Positions 1-11,500 of a stretch of 64,000 bases of DNA are shown here, piece after piece. The position numbers were made by a program, and so were the translations under genes. How positions within the stretch are numbered: the stretch's first letter is position 1; each line of letters begins with the position of its first letter. Below the pieces are notes generated by a model that searched no databases, was not told where the DNA came from, and saw only the letters and a list, made by a program, of their open reading frames with translations. This DNA is from Eopsaltria australis (Eukaryota > Chordata > Aves > Passeriformes > Petroicidae). The DNA lies in contig JAVTVJ010000076.1 of assembly GCA_034509425.1 (NCBI GenBank), positions 930,001 to 994,000 of the forward strand. Direction: 5' to 3'.

Positions 1-69
1 GCAGACCATCTTGGATGAAAATTTCACAAGTACTTTTTCTTGACCCAACCATTCCACTGCAATACTTAC

Positions 70-198
70 CATCCTTACCAGGTATCAGCTGCACAGATAA
101 AAGGATAGGCCTAAAGCCTACAGTGGACAACAGTAGTGACAGAAGTCATCATGCCAGTGCCCTTTACTTCACCCACAGTTCACCTAATCTAAAGGTAT
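70..198 (-). ncRNA. Putative exon of a lncRNA divergent from RAB30
   Basis: On the minus strand a very good acceptor (TTTCCTCTCTACGCAG, ending at 199) and a consensus donor (GATG|GTAAGTATT at 70/69) enclose 129 nt. All three frames hit stop codons within the first ~33 nt, so it is not an internal coding exon. Position and strand fit a divergent transcript from the RAB30 CpG island; human RAB30 has such a transcript, RAB30-DT (from memory). A second possible donor (ACCTG|GTAAGG) lies a few bases earlier. The exon chain would continue out of the window to the left. Confidence 0.45.
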
Positions 199-641
199 CT
201 GCGTAGAGAGGAAACAGAATTAGGAAAATAAAAGGGCCTGTACTTCTAATTCAGAATTCTCTAAATATATGGAACCACTGATGCTATGAATTTTATTAAC
301 AGAGTATTACACCCCAACCACTCCTTTTCTTCAGTGAGGTTTATGATAAAACAGGAGAACCTGTCTGTGAGGAGAAGCACCCTCAGCACACTGGATTTTT
401 TGCAGGATGGCATGCAACTGGTTCAGCTTCTTTAACTAGAGTGAGCTGCATTCAAAGTGATAAAATAGCACACACTGCTGTAGTACCACCAAATTTTGAA
501 AGGCTGCAACGTTCAGGTGAAGTAACTGCTCCACAGAACATCTCACTATATCCTTCCTCCACCACTCATGTATCCTGGGACAAACACACCATCTATGTAG
601 TTATTGTGCAGCATTACCCTGAGCAAATGCCTTGTACTTAC
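199..641. other. Putative lncRNA intron, no other feature seen
   Basis: AT-leaning sequence between the two proposed minus-strand exons. I see no gene, repeat or clear motif. Confidence 0.4.
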
Positions 642-735
642 CTCCAGGAGGAGCCAAAGTATGAAATAAGCCCCTGGAACTCCATTTTACCTGAGCTGTA
701 TCACTACTGGACTTTAGCCAAGACTTCAAGCAAGC
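642..735 (-). ncRNA. Second putative exon of the same divergent lncRNA
   Basis: Strong minus-strand donor TGGAG|GTAAGTAC at 642/641, with an acceptable acceptor AGAGTTTTGCAG ending at 736. The exon is 94 nt. One frame is open across it, but joining to the exon at 70-198 reaches a stop after 11 codons, with another donor following. That fits a non-coding RNA better than a protein. The acceptor's pyrimidine tract is weak, so the 5' edge is less certain than the donor. Confidence 0.3.
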
Positions 736-1245
736 CTGCAAAACTCTTCACAACTCTATTCCAATTAAGTATCTTCTCAGCATAATAAAGTGCTTTATTT
801 CACAGGAATCAGCTGCAACTAGAAATGGTATTATTTTATGAGCCGTGCAATACTTCAAACATCCCCCCTTCCAGTTTCCACGTGTGGTTTCAGGAAATTC
901 CAGTCCCCTTAAGCCTCACAGAGCTTTGTTACTCTCTCTCATTTGGTGAACACATATTTCCCATTCCCCAACACAAAAGACTAGCACAACCAGGGATAAT
1001 GTTCAGTACAAGAAAGCCTAAAACCAGTGCTCAAAATACCAGCCTACCTCCTGCATGCCAGCCAGAGGGCTGAAACTAAGACAGCACCAGTCTCAGCTGG
1101 CTAAGCCATGCCAACATGAGACAGCAAGCACAGGCAAAACAGTGGGGATGCAAGTCAGCTCGGCTGCTACCATACCATGCTGAGATGTCTTACACCATCT
1201 CATCTGCTCTCTCAGCTTTTTCAAACTTGATTTATGTGCCTATGA
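736..1245. other. No feature seen
   Basis: Ordinary AT-leaning sequence. A short plus-strand frame at 825-1073 has no recognisable protein features. If the lncRNA is real, this lies in an intron. Confidence 0.4.
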
Positions 1246-1477
1246 CATAGAATTATACATTTGGGCTGGAAGCGACCTCAAAGAACATCTGGTTCCAATA
1301 CTCCCCTGCATGGGTACGACACCTTCCAGTACACCAGGCTGCCCAGTGCCCCCTTCAGCCTGGCCTTGAACATTTCCAGGTGTCTACAGCTTCTCTGGGC
1401 AAGTTGTGATAGTGCCTCACCACCCTCACAGTAAAGAATTTCTGCCTTATATCTAGCCTAAATATAGCCTCTTCCAG
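1246..1477 (-). mobile_element. CR1 LINE fragment
   Basis: Reads as the reverse complement of an avian CR1 3' end: CATAGAATTA at the start, then a degenerate GGCTGGAAGCGACCTC, TTCCAGTACACCAGGCTGC, and CTCACCACCCTCACAGTAAAG. The copy is 5'-truncated and quite diverged. Confidence 0.85.
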
Positions 1478-2224
1478 ACATACTAAGGACTTTTGAATGA
1501 AGCAAAGCTCCTCCTGCTGGCCACACCAAGCCGTATGTCTCTGACAACCAGACACTATTAGTGCAATTATGAGGCAGCAAACAGAGCCAGAAACCTTTAA
1601 AAAATCCTCAGACCAGCGAACCGCAGGCTGTCACCTGACGTGTGACAAGGGCATATCCCAATCTCCTCCCTGCTGACAGCCGCCCCAAGGCCAGCCCTGC
1701 TCTTTAATCTGCAGTCCATACTTCGTCCAAGGGCCAAACACCGTGGCCGGTACAGCCCAGCACGAGCCCCTATGCCCTGAAGGCGCGGGGGGCACAGCCC
1801 CGAGAGCCACCGGGCCCGTCGCGGTTCCTGCGCCACCCAGAGCGGCCTCCCCGTCCGCGCCCAGCACCGCCCCGGCGCTCACACGCCCCACAGCCCCGAC
1901 CGACCGCCGCCTCACCGCCCCCAGCCCGCTCCTGCCGCACACGCACCGCGGCCGGCCGGGCCCCGCCGCTCCCACCACAGAGAGGCGCTGCCCCACCCAG
2001 AGCCGGCAGTCACCGAGTGACAATCAGCCGTGTCCTTCAGGGCCCCCATCCCCTACCCGCCGCGCCCCTCCGCCTATTCCTCAGCGTCCCCCTTCTTTCT
2101 CAACCGCTCGCACAAGCTTTTTCTTGCCCCTTCAACCACGACAAGACTCCCACCCTTCCTCCTTTTCCGACATCTTAACCCGGCTCCCTGACCGCTCCTC
2201 CACAGCTGAGAGTCCCACGCCATC

Positions 2225-2996
2225 AACATGGCGGCCGCCACCACCTCCTTCCCCACCCCGCTGCCCAACGCGGCCGCGCGGCGCGGGACCTGCCGGGAAA
2301 TGGAGTCCGCGCCCTGCACACTGCCGCGCTGTGGCATCTCGGAAAGAACTACAAGCTCCAGAAGGCCCCGCTGCCAAAGGGCGCCAGCCAATGGCGAGGC
2401 TGCGGCGCGGGCAGTGGCCCCGCCCCGGCGGGCGAGAGGGGTGATGTCATTGCCCAGCGGGGGCCGCGGGGGCGCGCCGCGCGCCGCCGCTCATTGTGCT
2501 CGGCCGGTGCCGCCTCCGCTGCCGGACACGGCGGGGGGGCCGCGCTCCCGCTGCTGCTCCCGCTCTGCCTGGGGCGGCCGGCCCTGCACGCATCCCCCAC
2601 ACGGCTGCCTTGCGCCGAGCCCTGCAGCTCCTGTCCCGGGTGTCCCGGCCCCAGGGTGGCTCGACACCGTTCCGGAGGGCTGCGCTGCGCCGTGCGGGCA
2701 GTGCGGACTGAACACCCATCCCCGAGCGGGACCGCCTTGCGCCCAGCACCGCTGCACCCATCCCGGGAGCTGCCCTGCGCCGGGAGGTTGGCCAGCACCC
2801 ATCCCAGTGGAAGCGGGCTGCCGTGCGCTCCTCCCCGGGGTCAGCACCCACCCGGCGTGCGGAGCTGCAGCGCCCAGCCCCGCTATCCCCAGCGTGCGGC
2901 GGCCCGGGGCTGCCGCTGCTTCCCATCGCCGCTGACCGGCTCCTGGCTCCCGCCTCGTTTTATGGTCGTGGAGAGGGAGGAAAAATCCCAAACCAG
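2225..2996 (+). other. RAB30: RAB30 non-coding first exon (5' end approximate)
   Basis: A perfect donor, CCAG|GTGAGT, lies at 2996/2997 inside the CpG island. It is the only strong plus-strand donor I noted there, and the next RAB30 exon (33400) needs an upstream 5' UTR exon. The 5' limit is a guess, placed at a YY1-type CAACATGGCGGC at 2224-2235, a motif that often sits at transcription starts. The exon contains ATG-initiated frames, including one of 235 codons (2228-2935). I read these as GC-rich chance frames rather than genes. An imperfect ~42-bp repeat lies at 2713-2854. Confidence 0.55.
2713..2854. repeat. Imperfect ~42-bp tandem repeat in RAB30 exon 1
   Basis: CACCCATCCC starts at 2713, 2755 and 2796, and a variant CACCCACCCG starts at 2845 (spacing 42, 41, 49). 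Similar flanks (GGGAGC, TGCGCC, CAGCACC) recur. It looks like a decayed minisatellite in the GC-rich leader. Confidence 0.6.
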
Positions 2997-5900
2997 GTGA
3001 GTCCTGCGCTTCTCTTCTCTTTCTATGTGCTTGTCCTGTTACCCCCTCCCTCCCAGGTCCCCGTCTCCCGATGCTCTTCCCTGCACCGTGTGCTCCTCAG
3101 CGGTGAACGACAGCGCTGCCGAGCGGGACTGCGCTGTCGTTCCCTGGTCCTGCTGGAAAAGGAGGGGCGGAGGGACGGAGGAAGGGGAAAAAAAAAAGCC
3201 CTAACCCGCTAAATGGTCTCATCCCGTGGAGATGAGTCCCCCTCGCCGCCCTTGGGCCCGGCGGCAGCTCCGCGGCCGCGCTGCGCGTCCCGCAGCCCCC
3301 GGGAAACTCCCGCAACTCCGGGATGCTCCGGGCGCCCCGGAGCCGCGCGGTCCCGGGCCGGCGGGGAGCCCTGCCTCGTTAGTCCCCCTCGCCGGATGAG
3401 AGTGGAAAATAAGATGGATTTTGAATTGCTGTCGCTAAGCGCTGCAGAGCCTGCGAGAGCCGGGCTCCTGAGGACAAAATATACGCGAGGTGTGTTTTAG
3501 GATGGTTTTTGGGGCGTTGGTGTGCTGTCGTGGGCTTCGTTGTTTTGACACCGCTATTCCTCCCCCCCTTTCAGGGAAACGGGGGAGATTGGAATCCAAC
3601 TGACTCTCAGTCCTGGCTGTGTGCAGCTGCTCCAGGTTTCTTTTCCAAGTCACATAATGAGTTAGTATCTTAAAAATTCTTAGTTGGACAGCCTGATGTT
3701 TTATTCCAGCTTCCAAACTACTGCTCTGGTCTCTTTCACTTTTATCGTAAATACAAGAAGTGCCTGTATTTTAAACGTTATAGAATTTTTTTGTGGTCTA
3801 GCAGAGCTTCATTTTAGTGTGGCTTTTTATTTATTTCCCTGTTCCTTGCTATTGGTGAGGTACAATTCAGATCTTTACTTGAACAGTGCTAAGATAATAG
3901 TGCAAAATGCCAGATATCTTTTCCTTGGTATGTAGCATTAGAAGGCTTTATCCCCTTTTATAACTACGTTACTTCTGCAATTACTGGTGGACCCCAGACA
4001 TCTCATTTTGTGCTGGTGGCAATGAAATGTATGCACACAGAGGGGTCCTGCTCGCTTCAAGTCTGTCAGTATCCTTCAGTGCCCTTTAAAGTTAATCCTT
4101 ACCAAAGCCCGACTTGGAGGCTGTTCTGAGAGCAGCAGGAGTGTGTGCAGCTGAGCTGATATTTTTAATTTTTTTTTCCTCCCCTCTGCTGCATATTTGC
4201 TTCTGCGCTTCTCTTGTGTAACTGGCACTGTGTGTCCTCTGGCAGGGCTCTCCCTGGAATTGCAGTGCTGGGGGGCGGGTGACATGAGTGCAGTGGGGAC
4301 AATGAAACTCCCTGTTTGCTTTGCTCAAAGTGTTTGTAAACACCCAGGCGGTGTTGGGGTGTCCGTGTGCAAGGGATGGTGTTTTGCAGCTTCCCCTCTT
4401 CGAGTGGGATAAACACGCTGCATCCACACCTCCTTGCATTTATTTTATCTGTGTTTTTCCTTCCTTCCTCTTTACTACTGACTCAAAGGGGAAGAAAAAC
4501 AGTGCACACAGGCGTTGCCTTTCGTAGGTCTTTTTTAACATTTTTGTTTCCTGGAATGGCGTTTTCCACTTTATTTTACAAGGGAGGGAACAGATAATCT
4601 AATAGAGGGTTTCCCATCTTGGCTGTAAAAGCAGAAGTTTTATAGCAGTGATTTTGTTAGCCGGGCATAGAAGGCACTGGATATGAAGTGATAATTTGAA
4701 AGTGCAGCCTGGGAATTGTTCTGGGAAATACTGGTATAGAAGTTGGTGAGAACAAGCAAGGAATCCATGGCCAGGGATTTTGCATTTAAGTAATACAATC
4801 TTTATGGTGTCCCTCTTTTTTATTCTGTTTTAATATTTTTTTTAATGTATATGTCTTTAATAAAACAAGCGTAAATAACAATACATCTTTGTATATTTTT
4901 CAAAATTTATTATATTTGTTGGATTTAGAAAGATTTGTGTCAATGCATGCTAGCATTTTCAAGTTCTATTGTACTATATTGGGAGGTGGATTCAAAATGT
5001 ACCTCAGAAATCTACACTAAAAATGTACCTCAGAAATCTACACTATTGTATTAATCAGATGAAAGTTTGCCTTTCAGTAACTGAAATACAGACACATAAA
5101 AAGGGACCCAAAGCTGAAAATCATTCAATGGTTGCTGTGAAAAAGCCCAGAAGAGCTAGGAGACCCTTCCTCTTGTCCTGGAAAAGACCTAAATGCAGTG
5201 TATGTGTTTACTCCGAATCAAGAATTCTCCAAAATGCCAGTTGCTGGAAGCAAAGAGAATATCCCAGAAAGGCAGCACTAAATATTTCCTCAGGTCTTTT
5301 ACTTTTTTCCCCCATTTCTTACTAGTGTCCAGTTTCTGAAGGGAAATTTAGGATTAGGTGGTCTCGTGGTCATACTCTGCAGAGTTTTCTTGTATTTCAG
5401 TCCTGTTCCTCATGAAATTGAGTATGATGCCAATTATTAGTCAAGCCAGAAATCACACCCTTGCAAATTGGTTTTATGAGCATCACCTCTGTGCCCTGAA
5501 CTGTGTTAAATTTCCTGTCCCAGAGCTGTTGCTGCCCTGGGATGTTTGGGTGTCACCCAACCTCATGTACAGGGGAACCCAAAGACTGATGAGGTGAGGG
5601 GAACTGAAAAGAGCCAGAGCTGGACGAGCCTTGCTGACTTTTAAGTTTAACTTCCCTTTTTGCTCCAGATATGAGCTATGAAATGACAGTGGTTTCTGTA
5701 GCCTGGAGTTGGAATCTGGTGAGACAGCTGAGGTTCCTGGAGCAAGAGGTGGATGGCTGAAGGTAGCTCTTCAGGGAGGGACTGAGCAGTCACTTCCCAA
5801 ACAGGCAAGGGGAGAAAGGCTTCTGCAAGCAAACAAGCCCCATTTGTCACCCTGCTGTGAAGGACACCTGATCTGTGCTGTGCTCCCCATCTTCCCAGAC

Positions 5901-8058
5901 CCAGCTGCAGCTGGTAGGTGTTGCTCACAGCCTGAGCTGGAGTGTAGTGGCTCTAATGCAAGCTGTAGAGACCTCCTGGTTTCAGCTCTGGAGCTGCCTT
6001 GGTTTGGTCTTCACTGGGACAGCCAAGCTGGCATCCCTCAACTGGCAAATTGTGGCACTTGCTCTTAAGTTTTGTTGTGTGTCCCAGAGAGGTGTATTTG
6101 CAGCTGGATTTTTTGTGGCTGGTATAGGTTTGTTGGCATTTTCTTATTTTTGCATAAAATGTAGACAAACAAGAAATTATAACAGCTGGGATCTAGATCG
6201 ATTCTATTTCTCATTTTAAGGCTTACTACCTTTTTTGTAAGGACAGGACCAGCAGTTTGAGTGCAAGCCTTCCTCTTTGTGAGTACAGAAGGAGGAGTGG
6301 GCAATGTGCTAGGTGCTAGTTCATGCATGTTGTCAAATAACCAGCCAGGCAGTGAGAAAATTAGAGGGATTCATTGTAGCTGTGTGGCTGGCATGGCAGG
6401 AGTGTGGAAAGTAGCCCAAGATGGGCATACCTTGCAGTGATGAAGCTGTTTAGATACTGATACTTGTATGGATGTTTGCAAAACTTTTTAACAGGAGATT
6501 TAGGAGACAGTAAAATCATATTCTATTTTATAGATGGGTTTCTGACACCAAAAACATCGTCCCAGCTGGAGACGTCTTGGGCAGAGGTGCTCAGCAGCAG
6601 CTCTGCTTTGGCTGGAGGACAGATGAGATTACCTGAGGCAGTGTTTTGATTGACTTTTTAGTTTCCACAATTTGATTTTGCAGCAAGTCATTTAGCTTCC
6701 TGCTTCCTCCCAGTGCTTCTGTCAATAACTAACTAAATTCCCATTTTATTTTTAATGGCTCTTTTACAGTGGGAAAGAAGTGATCTGTCATGTTTGTCAT
6801 ATAATCCTGGTTGGCCTGTGCATAAATCATGAATTTAAAGTGGGGAGAGGGAAAGGGTTGAGTCAAGTATTCCTCAGGTGCTAATATGTTGAAATAATTA
6901 GGGCAGAACAAGGATAAACTTGTCCCTTAAAATCATTGTCAGCATTTAAACAGTCAAGACCACACTGAAGTCTGTTGCTGTTGCAGTAGTTTCATAACTA
7001 ATCTGTGCTATTAAACATAAGGTATTAGTGAGATTTGTGTTGTAATGTCATTTGATTTCACCTTGCATAGATAAAAATAATTAGAGAGCTTTGTTGCTTT
7101 GAGCTGAGGAGATATTTGGGTTGTGAACAGCTTGAGAGTCACTCACTATTTGTCTCTCCCCTCGCCTGGAGTTAACTGCTCTCACTACACTGCAGAGGTG
7201 CGCTCTTTCTTAATATACTTAAGGCAAAATTTAAACCTATTTAAAACCTATTTAATCTAGCTATTAGTTTCTTGAGATAATTAGGGAATACTTGTACAAA
7301 CAGAGGAGAAAACCTTCAGTAAGGTCTCACAGAAATCTGCTGCTATCCTTTTAAGCGTCACATTTTTATTTTTTGTTTATTTTCTTTCCTTTTAGCAGAA
7401 ATACTGTCTTTTAAGTCCTGCTGAACTAAAAGTTAACTGTAACCTTTAAGTATCTGAATAGTGTTTTCTTTTACACCTTCAAAAGAGTAATGAGAAAAGG
7501 GAAGAGAGAAGAGGAAGTAGAGGAAAGACTGTGCTGGCATGAAAAAAGATGAGCTTGTGCGTGGTTTCTTAAAAGACTGTATCCTGCAGGCTGAATTTAA
7601 AAGGGGAGGGAGAAAAAAAGGTGTTAGAGATGCCAAAGTACAGAAGTCAAGCAGTGCTTGGGTTACTGTGTCCTGCTAAAGATGCCCTCCATAGAGAGAG
7701 GGACTTCATGCAGGGCCCCAGCAGCCCAACCCACTGCTGCACTGTGCTGCTTCTCCTCTGCAATGAAGGTTCCAAAAACTAAACTCTGCTTTTTTTGATT
7801 AAGCAAAAACTCAGTTACTCAAATGGCAGCATGTGTGCATTTAAAGTGGGAGTATTTCTTGATATAAATCCAGGCTGTTGTTTGCAAAAGAGAATTGTCA
7901 TGGAACTACCATCCTGTAGGCTGGTGCTGAGCCTTGATGCCAGTTTTTTTGGAACAGTGCAGAAAATGAATCTGACTGCATAAGAGAGTCTTACATCCCC
8001 CACAGTAGCAATCATTTGCATGTGCTTTCCTGAGTGTTTTGGACCAAAACCCTTGCAG
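2997..8058. other. RAB30 intron 1, first part
   Basis: GC-rich until about 3.4 kb, then AT-leaning. No coding exon is supported; the short frames lack protein character and splice support. It holds the 26-bp duplication at 4994-5044. I see no CR1 copy here. Confidence 0.5.
4994..5044. repeat. Exact 26-bp tandem duplication
   Basis: The 25-nt string that starts AAAATGTACC and ends TCTACACT occurs at 4994-5018 and again at 5020-5044 with no mismatch. One A separates the copies. Recent replication slippage is likely. Confidence 0.9.
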
Positions 8059-8075
8059 AAAAAAAAAAAAAAAAA
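8059..8075. repeat. A17 homopolymer
   Basis: An uninterrupted run of 17 A, followed by G and more A. It lies about 100 bp left of a CR1 fragment. I could not link it to a retrocopy. Confidence 0.9.
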
Positions 8076-8170
8076 GAAAAACAAAGAGCTTTTATTGCTT
8101 TGGCAGGAGGGATTACCCTGTTACCTGACTGTGGAAGGATGGCACCTCTCTCCATAGTAATCAAGCAGAT

Positions 8171-8530
8171 GGAATAGAATATTTTCAGTTGGAAGGGACC
8201 TACAGGGATCATGTAGTTCAACTGCCTGAACAATTCAGGGCTGACCATGTTATTAAGGGCATAGTCCAAATGTCTCCTGAGCACTGACAGGCTGGGGTAT
8301 CGACCCCCTCTCTGGGAAGGCTGTTGCAATGTTTTACCATCCTCTTAGCAGAGAAATACTTCCTCATGTCCAGTCTGAACCTCCCCTGCTGCAGTTTTGA
8401 ACCATTGCCGTCACTGGATACCAGGGGGAAGAGATCAGCACCTCTCTCTCCACTTCCATTCCTCGGGGAGCTGCAGGGAGCAATGAGGTCACCCCTTTTC
8501 TCCAAACCAGACGAGCCCAAAGCCTTCTCT
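8171..8530 (-). mobile_element. CR1 LINE fragment, older copy
   Basis: Reverse-complement CR1 3' region: TTGGAAGGGACCTACAGG near the left end, then CTCTCTGGGAAGGCTG, a degenerate GAGAAATACTTCCTCATGTC, and a GGGGGAAGAGATCAGCACC stretch. It is longer and more diverged than the other copies. The right edge is approximate. Confidence 0.85.
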
Positions 8531-11500
8531 GCTCTCCACAGTGCTCTTCCAGCTCTGACAAAGCTGTGTGGAGTTGTACAGGATGCTTCACTACTCAGTG
8601 GGGTGTTGCTGAAGAGACAGCACCAGCTCCAGGGGAACTGCTAATGAGCTTGTTCCTACCTGCTTTCTCCCTTGTTTTCCATCTGCCTGAGCCTCCTGCT
8701 CCAATGCAGCCACTCCAGCTGCACCTTTAGGAGCTTGGATACTCCCAGACTCCAAATAAATCTGAAGAATAGGTGTAAATGCAGACTCTTAGCTGAAGAT
8801 CTGATGCCTCTAGAAAATAGATTATTAAAGGTGCTGAGTAGAAGAATTTGTCTAGTTAGTAGATCACCCTACATGTGCTCTTACCTGAGACAGATGAAGC
8901 TTAAGGCATGGGAGCTTGTCAAAGCTTCCTGTTTTCAGTGGTCATTCTTTGCTCCAAATAGTCATTTATCCATAAGTATGAGCATGATGAGAGATCCAGA
9001 AAAATCTGTGCTCCAGAAAAACCCCAGATCCATGCTTGGGATGCCATTAGTTGAGATGTGAGCACCAGCATTCAGATTTATGACCAAAGAAAACTTAAAG
9101 GGATTGCCAGGATTAGAAAAGTGATTTTGGGTTTGCTATGTTGCAAAGAATGCTTTCAGTAATGAAAAGCAGACTTGAAAAATAATCATTAGCACTTCTC
9201 TGTGATTTAAATTTCATTGCCTGAACTTAGAGAAATGGAAAATAGATCAGTCAAGGTTTTCATCTCACAAGTTTTAAAAGAAAGTCAGATTTGTGTCTAA
9301 TTAGTGAGAATTTCTTCATGGTGCTTCTAGGACGTAAAGAGTGGGGCTTTCATGACAGTTGTGGCTGCATGGGAATATTTACTGGAAACAACATCTTTAT
9401 CTAAAAACATAGTGAGACAACCTTGTATAACCTGAATTGACATCTAGAAATCCACTAAGGAGTCTCCACACTGTGTGGTCTTATTTTGCTGTTGCTCTTT
9501 GATGGTAGAAGGGAGTTGTAAATTCCTTCTTCTCCAACACTGGAGATTGAAACTTTATTATAATAGCTATTGAACTTGATTAATTCAGAGAGGGGACAAC
9601 TGCCACTTGAAAAAATAATTATTTTTCTATTGTTCTTGCTTTATAGCTCTTAATGCAAATACCTGAAAAGTAAATGTAGGTTTGAAAAAGCTTTCCTGGC
9701 TCATTTGGTATCCCTGCTAGTCCTCTGGAGACATCAGATTATTCCATCCTGAGACGAGTAATCTTCAGAGGTGAGAATCAGGTAGCCTGAAATTGCTGTG
9801 GGGGTGTCAGTTCATTTTTGCATACTGAAAATAAGGTTAAGAGAAATAACATTAGCCTTTTTATTCTTGCACCCCCTTGAAGTTGATGGTGCTACATGTC
9901 CTGTGGAGAAAAGGTATAAATTCAGATAAACCTGTGCTAATGAGTTTAATTAAACCTCAGCAAAGACTGGAGAAATCTCTAGCTTTCACGAAAAGGTAAG
10001 GGCAGGTTTGGGATTTCCCTGTATCTGTGGACTGCTGAGGATCTCAGAATAGTCAGCATCTGGTTCACGGGAGATGTAGCAGCAAGTTCAACCTGTGTGA
10101 TAATGGCTTTGGGCTCTGCTGTTCTTCTCTGTAATCCCTTTTTCTGTGGCATAATTACAGAAAGTGCTTGTACTCTAAAGGGGATGTTTTGACACAGTTT
10201 GCAGCTAATTCCATGTTTTCTGTCTAAAATACACTCAAGTGCAGTGAGTATCTGCACCATTGCAATTACTCCAGCCTTGTTGGCAGTAGCTGTCTCCTGT
10301 CTGTAGCCAACAGAAGATTGTGGTACCCTCTAATTTCTCACATATAAAAATAGAAAAATCCTCACTGTAAATATTTGCTCTTGAGACTGTTAGGTAGTTG
10401 TGCGTTCTTGCACAATGTTGGGTTTATTGAAAAAGCCAAACATGTAAGACTGCATCAGAGTTGCGTGTACCAGCAGCTTGAAACTGTAGAAGCAGAGTCA
10501 GTGCCTGATTTCTCTATTGCATTTGTCCTTGTTCTGAACAATTTGTTCCTTCTAAAAAGGGAACTGTGCCCATTCCCTTCAAATCAGCAGTATTCACATT
10601 TCTAAAATGTGATAGTAGCATTTTGCTTGGATTGATGTGTTTGTGCACACATAGAAAACTCCTGGATAAATACAGGTTTCTGTTAACTCTTTAATTTCAG
10701 CAGGCCAACAGGAGTCTAACGTTTAGCTCTTAACTTCAGGCTAATGGATTTCTGCTCAACCTATTCAGGAGAAGGAGGCATGAGCATAGGACTCGGGTGG
10801 AAACTGCTTTGTGGGATCTGTGGGAATGAAGTCTTGTGTTGTGATCTGCTGTTGGCATTCCCTGAACACCTCGTGCAGGGATGTAGTGTATGTTCAGTGC
10901 AGAAACAATCAGTGTCGTTTAGCAGTTGTTAACTCCAAATTCTGTTTTGCCTATCACCCAAAACTGGAAAATAAGCTTAAATGTATCCATATTGTGATCC
11001 TGAGATATTTCTCAGTATTTCCATTATGCGTATTGTGAATGTTCAGTCTTTTGTCAAGGGCCATCACATTTATATCAGTGTTGTCTCTAATCTGTTGTGC
11101 CTCTGGATTGGGAAACTGCTTGGATAAGTCAGTCTTAAAATTAATCTTTTTTGCTAGGTTAACTTTTTGGGATAGAGTCCTCAGGCTGATTCATTTTGCA
11201 GCCATGTGGGTGGTTAGCTGGTATTTAATAATAATAAATAAAGGCATGTTTAAAACAAATCCCCCCTGGTTAAGAATTTGCAACTGAAGAAGTTCAAAAT
11301 AAATTGAGTATTGATTTGCACAGTGAAATAACGAAGGAAAACATTCATTGTGGGCTGAAGCCAATTCTGTTAGAATAAAGGAGACTGATTGTGAAATAAA
11401 TATTAAATAAAGTATCTCATTAAGTTCCGCAGTTTTGCAAAAGCTGTCGCCACAGGGAGGAAGAACCTGGCGTGAGTGATTGTTTGTTTACTGCAGCTGT

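Larger units (their letters stand above)
1740..3400. promoter_or_regulatory. CpG-island promoter of RAB30, probably bidirectional
   Basis: A dense CpG stretch between AT-richer flanks. Visible motifs are a YY1-type CAACATGGCGGC (2224-2235), a ZNF143-like ACTACAAGCTCCAGAA from 2348, CCAAT at 2388-2392, and a CRE-like TGATGTCAT at 2442-2450. RAB30 runs right from here. Spliced but non-coding minus-strand exons to the left suggest divergent transcription. Motifs were read by eye, so binding is inference. Confidence 0.75.

Noticed and set aside
1..2400. First exon of PCF11, the next gene beyond RAB30 in mammals
   Set aside because: I could not find its conserved N-terminal CID sequence in any frame here, and the minus-strand exons seen are non-coding.
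2228..2935. 235-codon plus-strand frame in the RAB30 CpG island
   Set aside because: GC-rich sequence rarely has stops. The frame has no domain, overlaps many other frames on both strands, and its C-terminal half is the 42-bp repeat. It is probably leader exon sequence.
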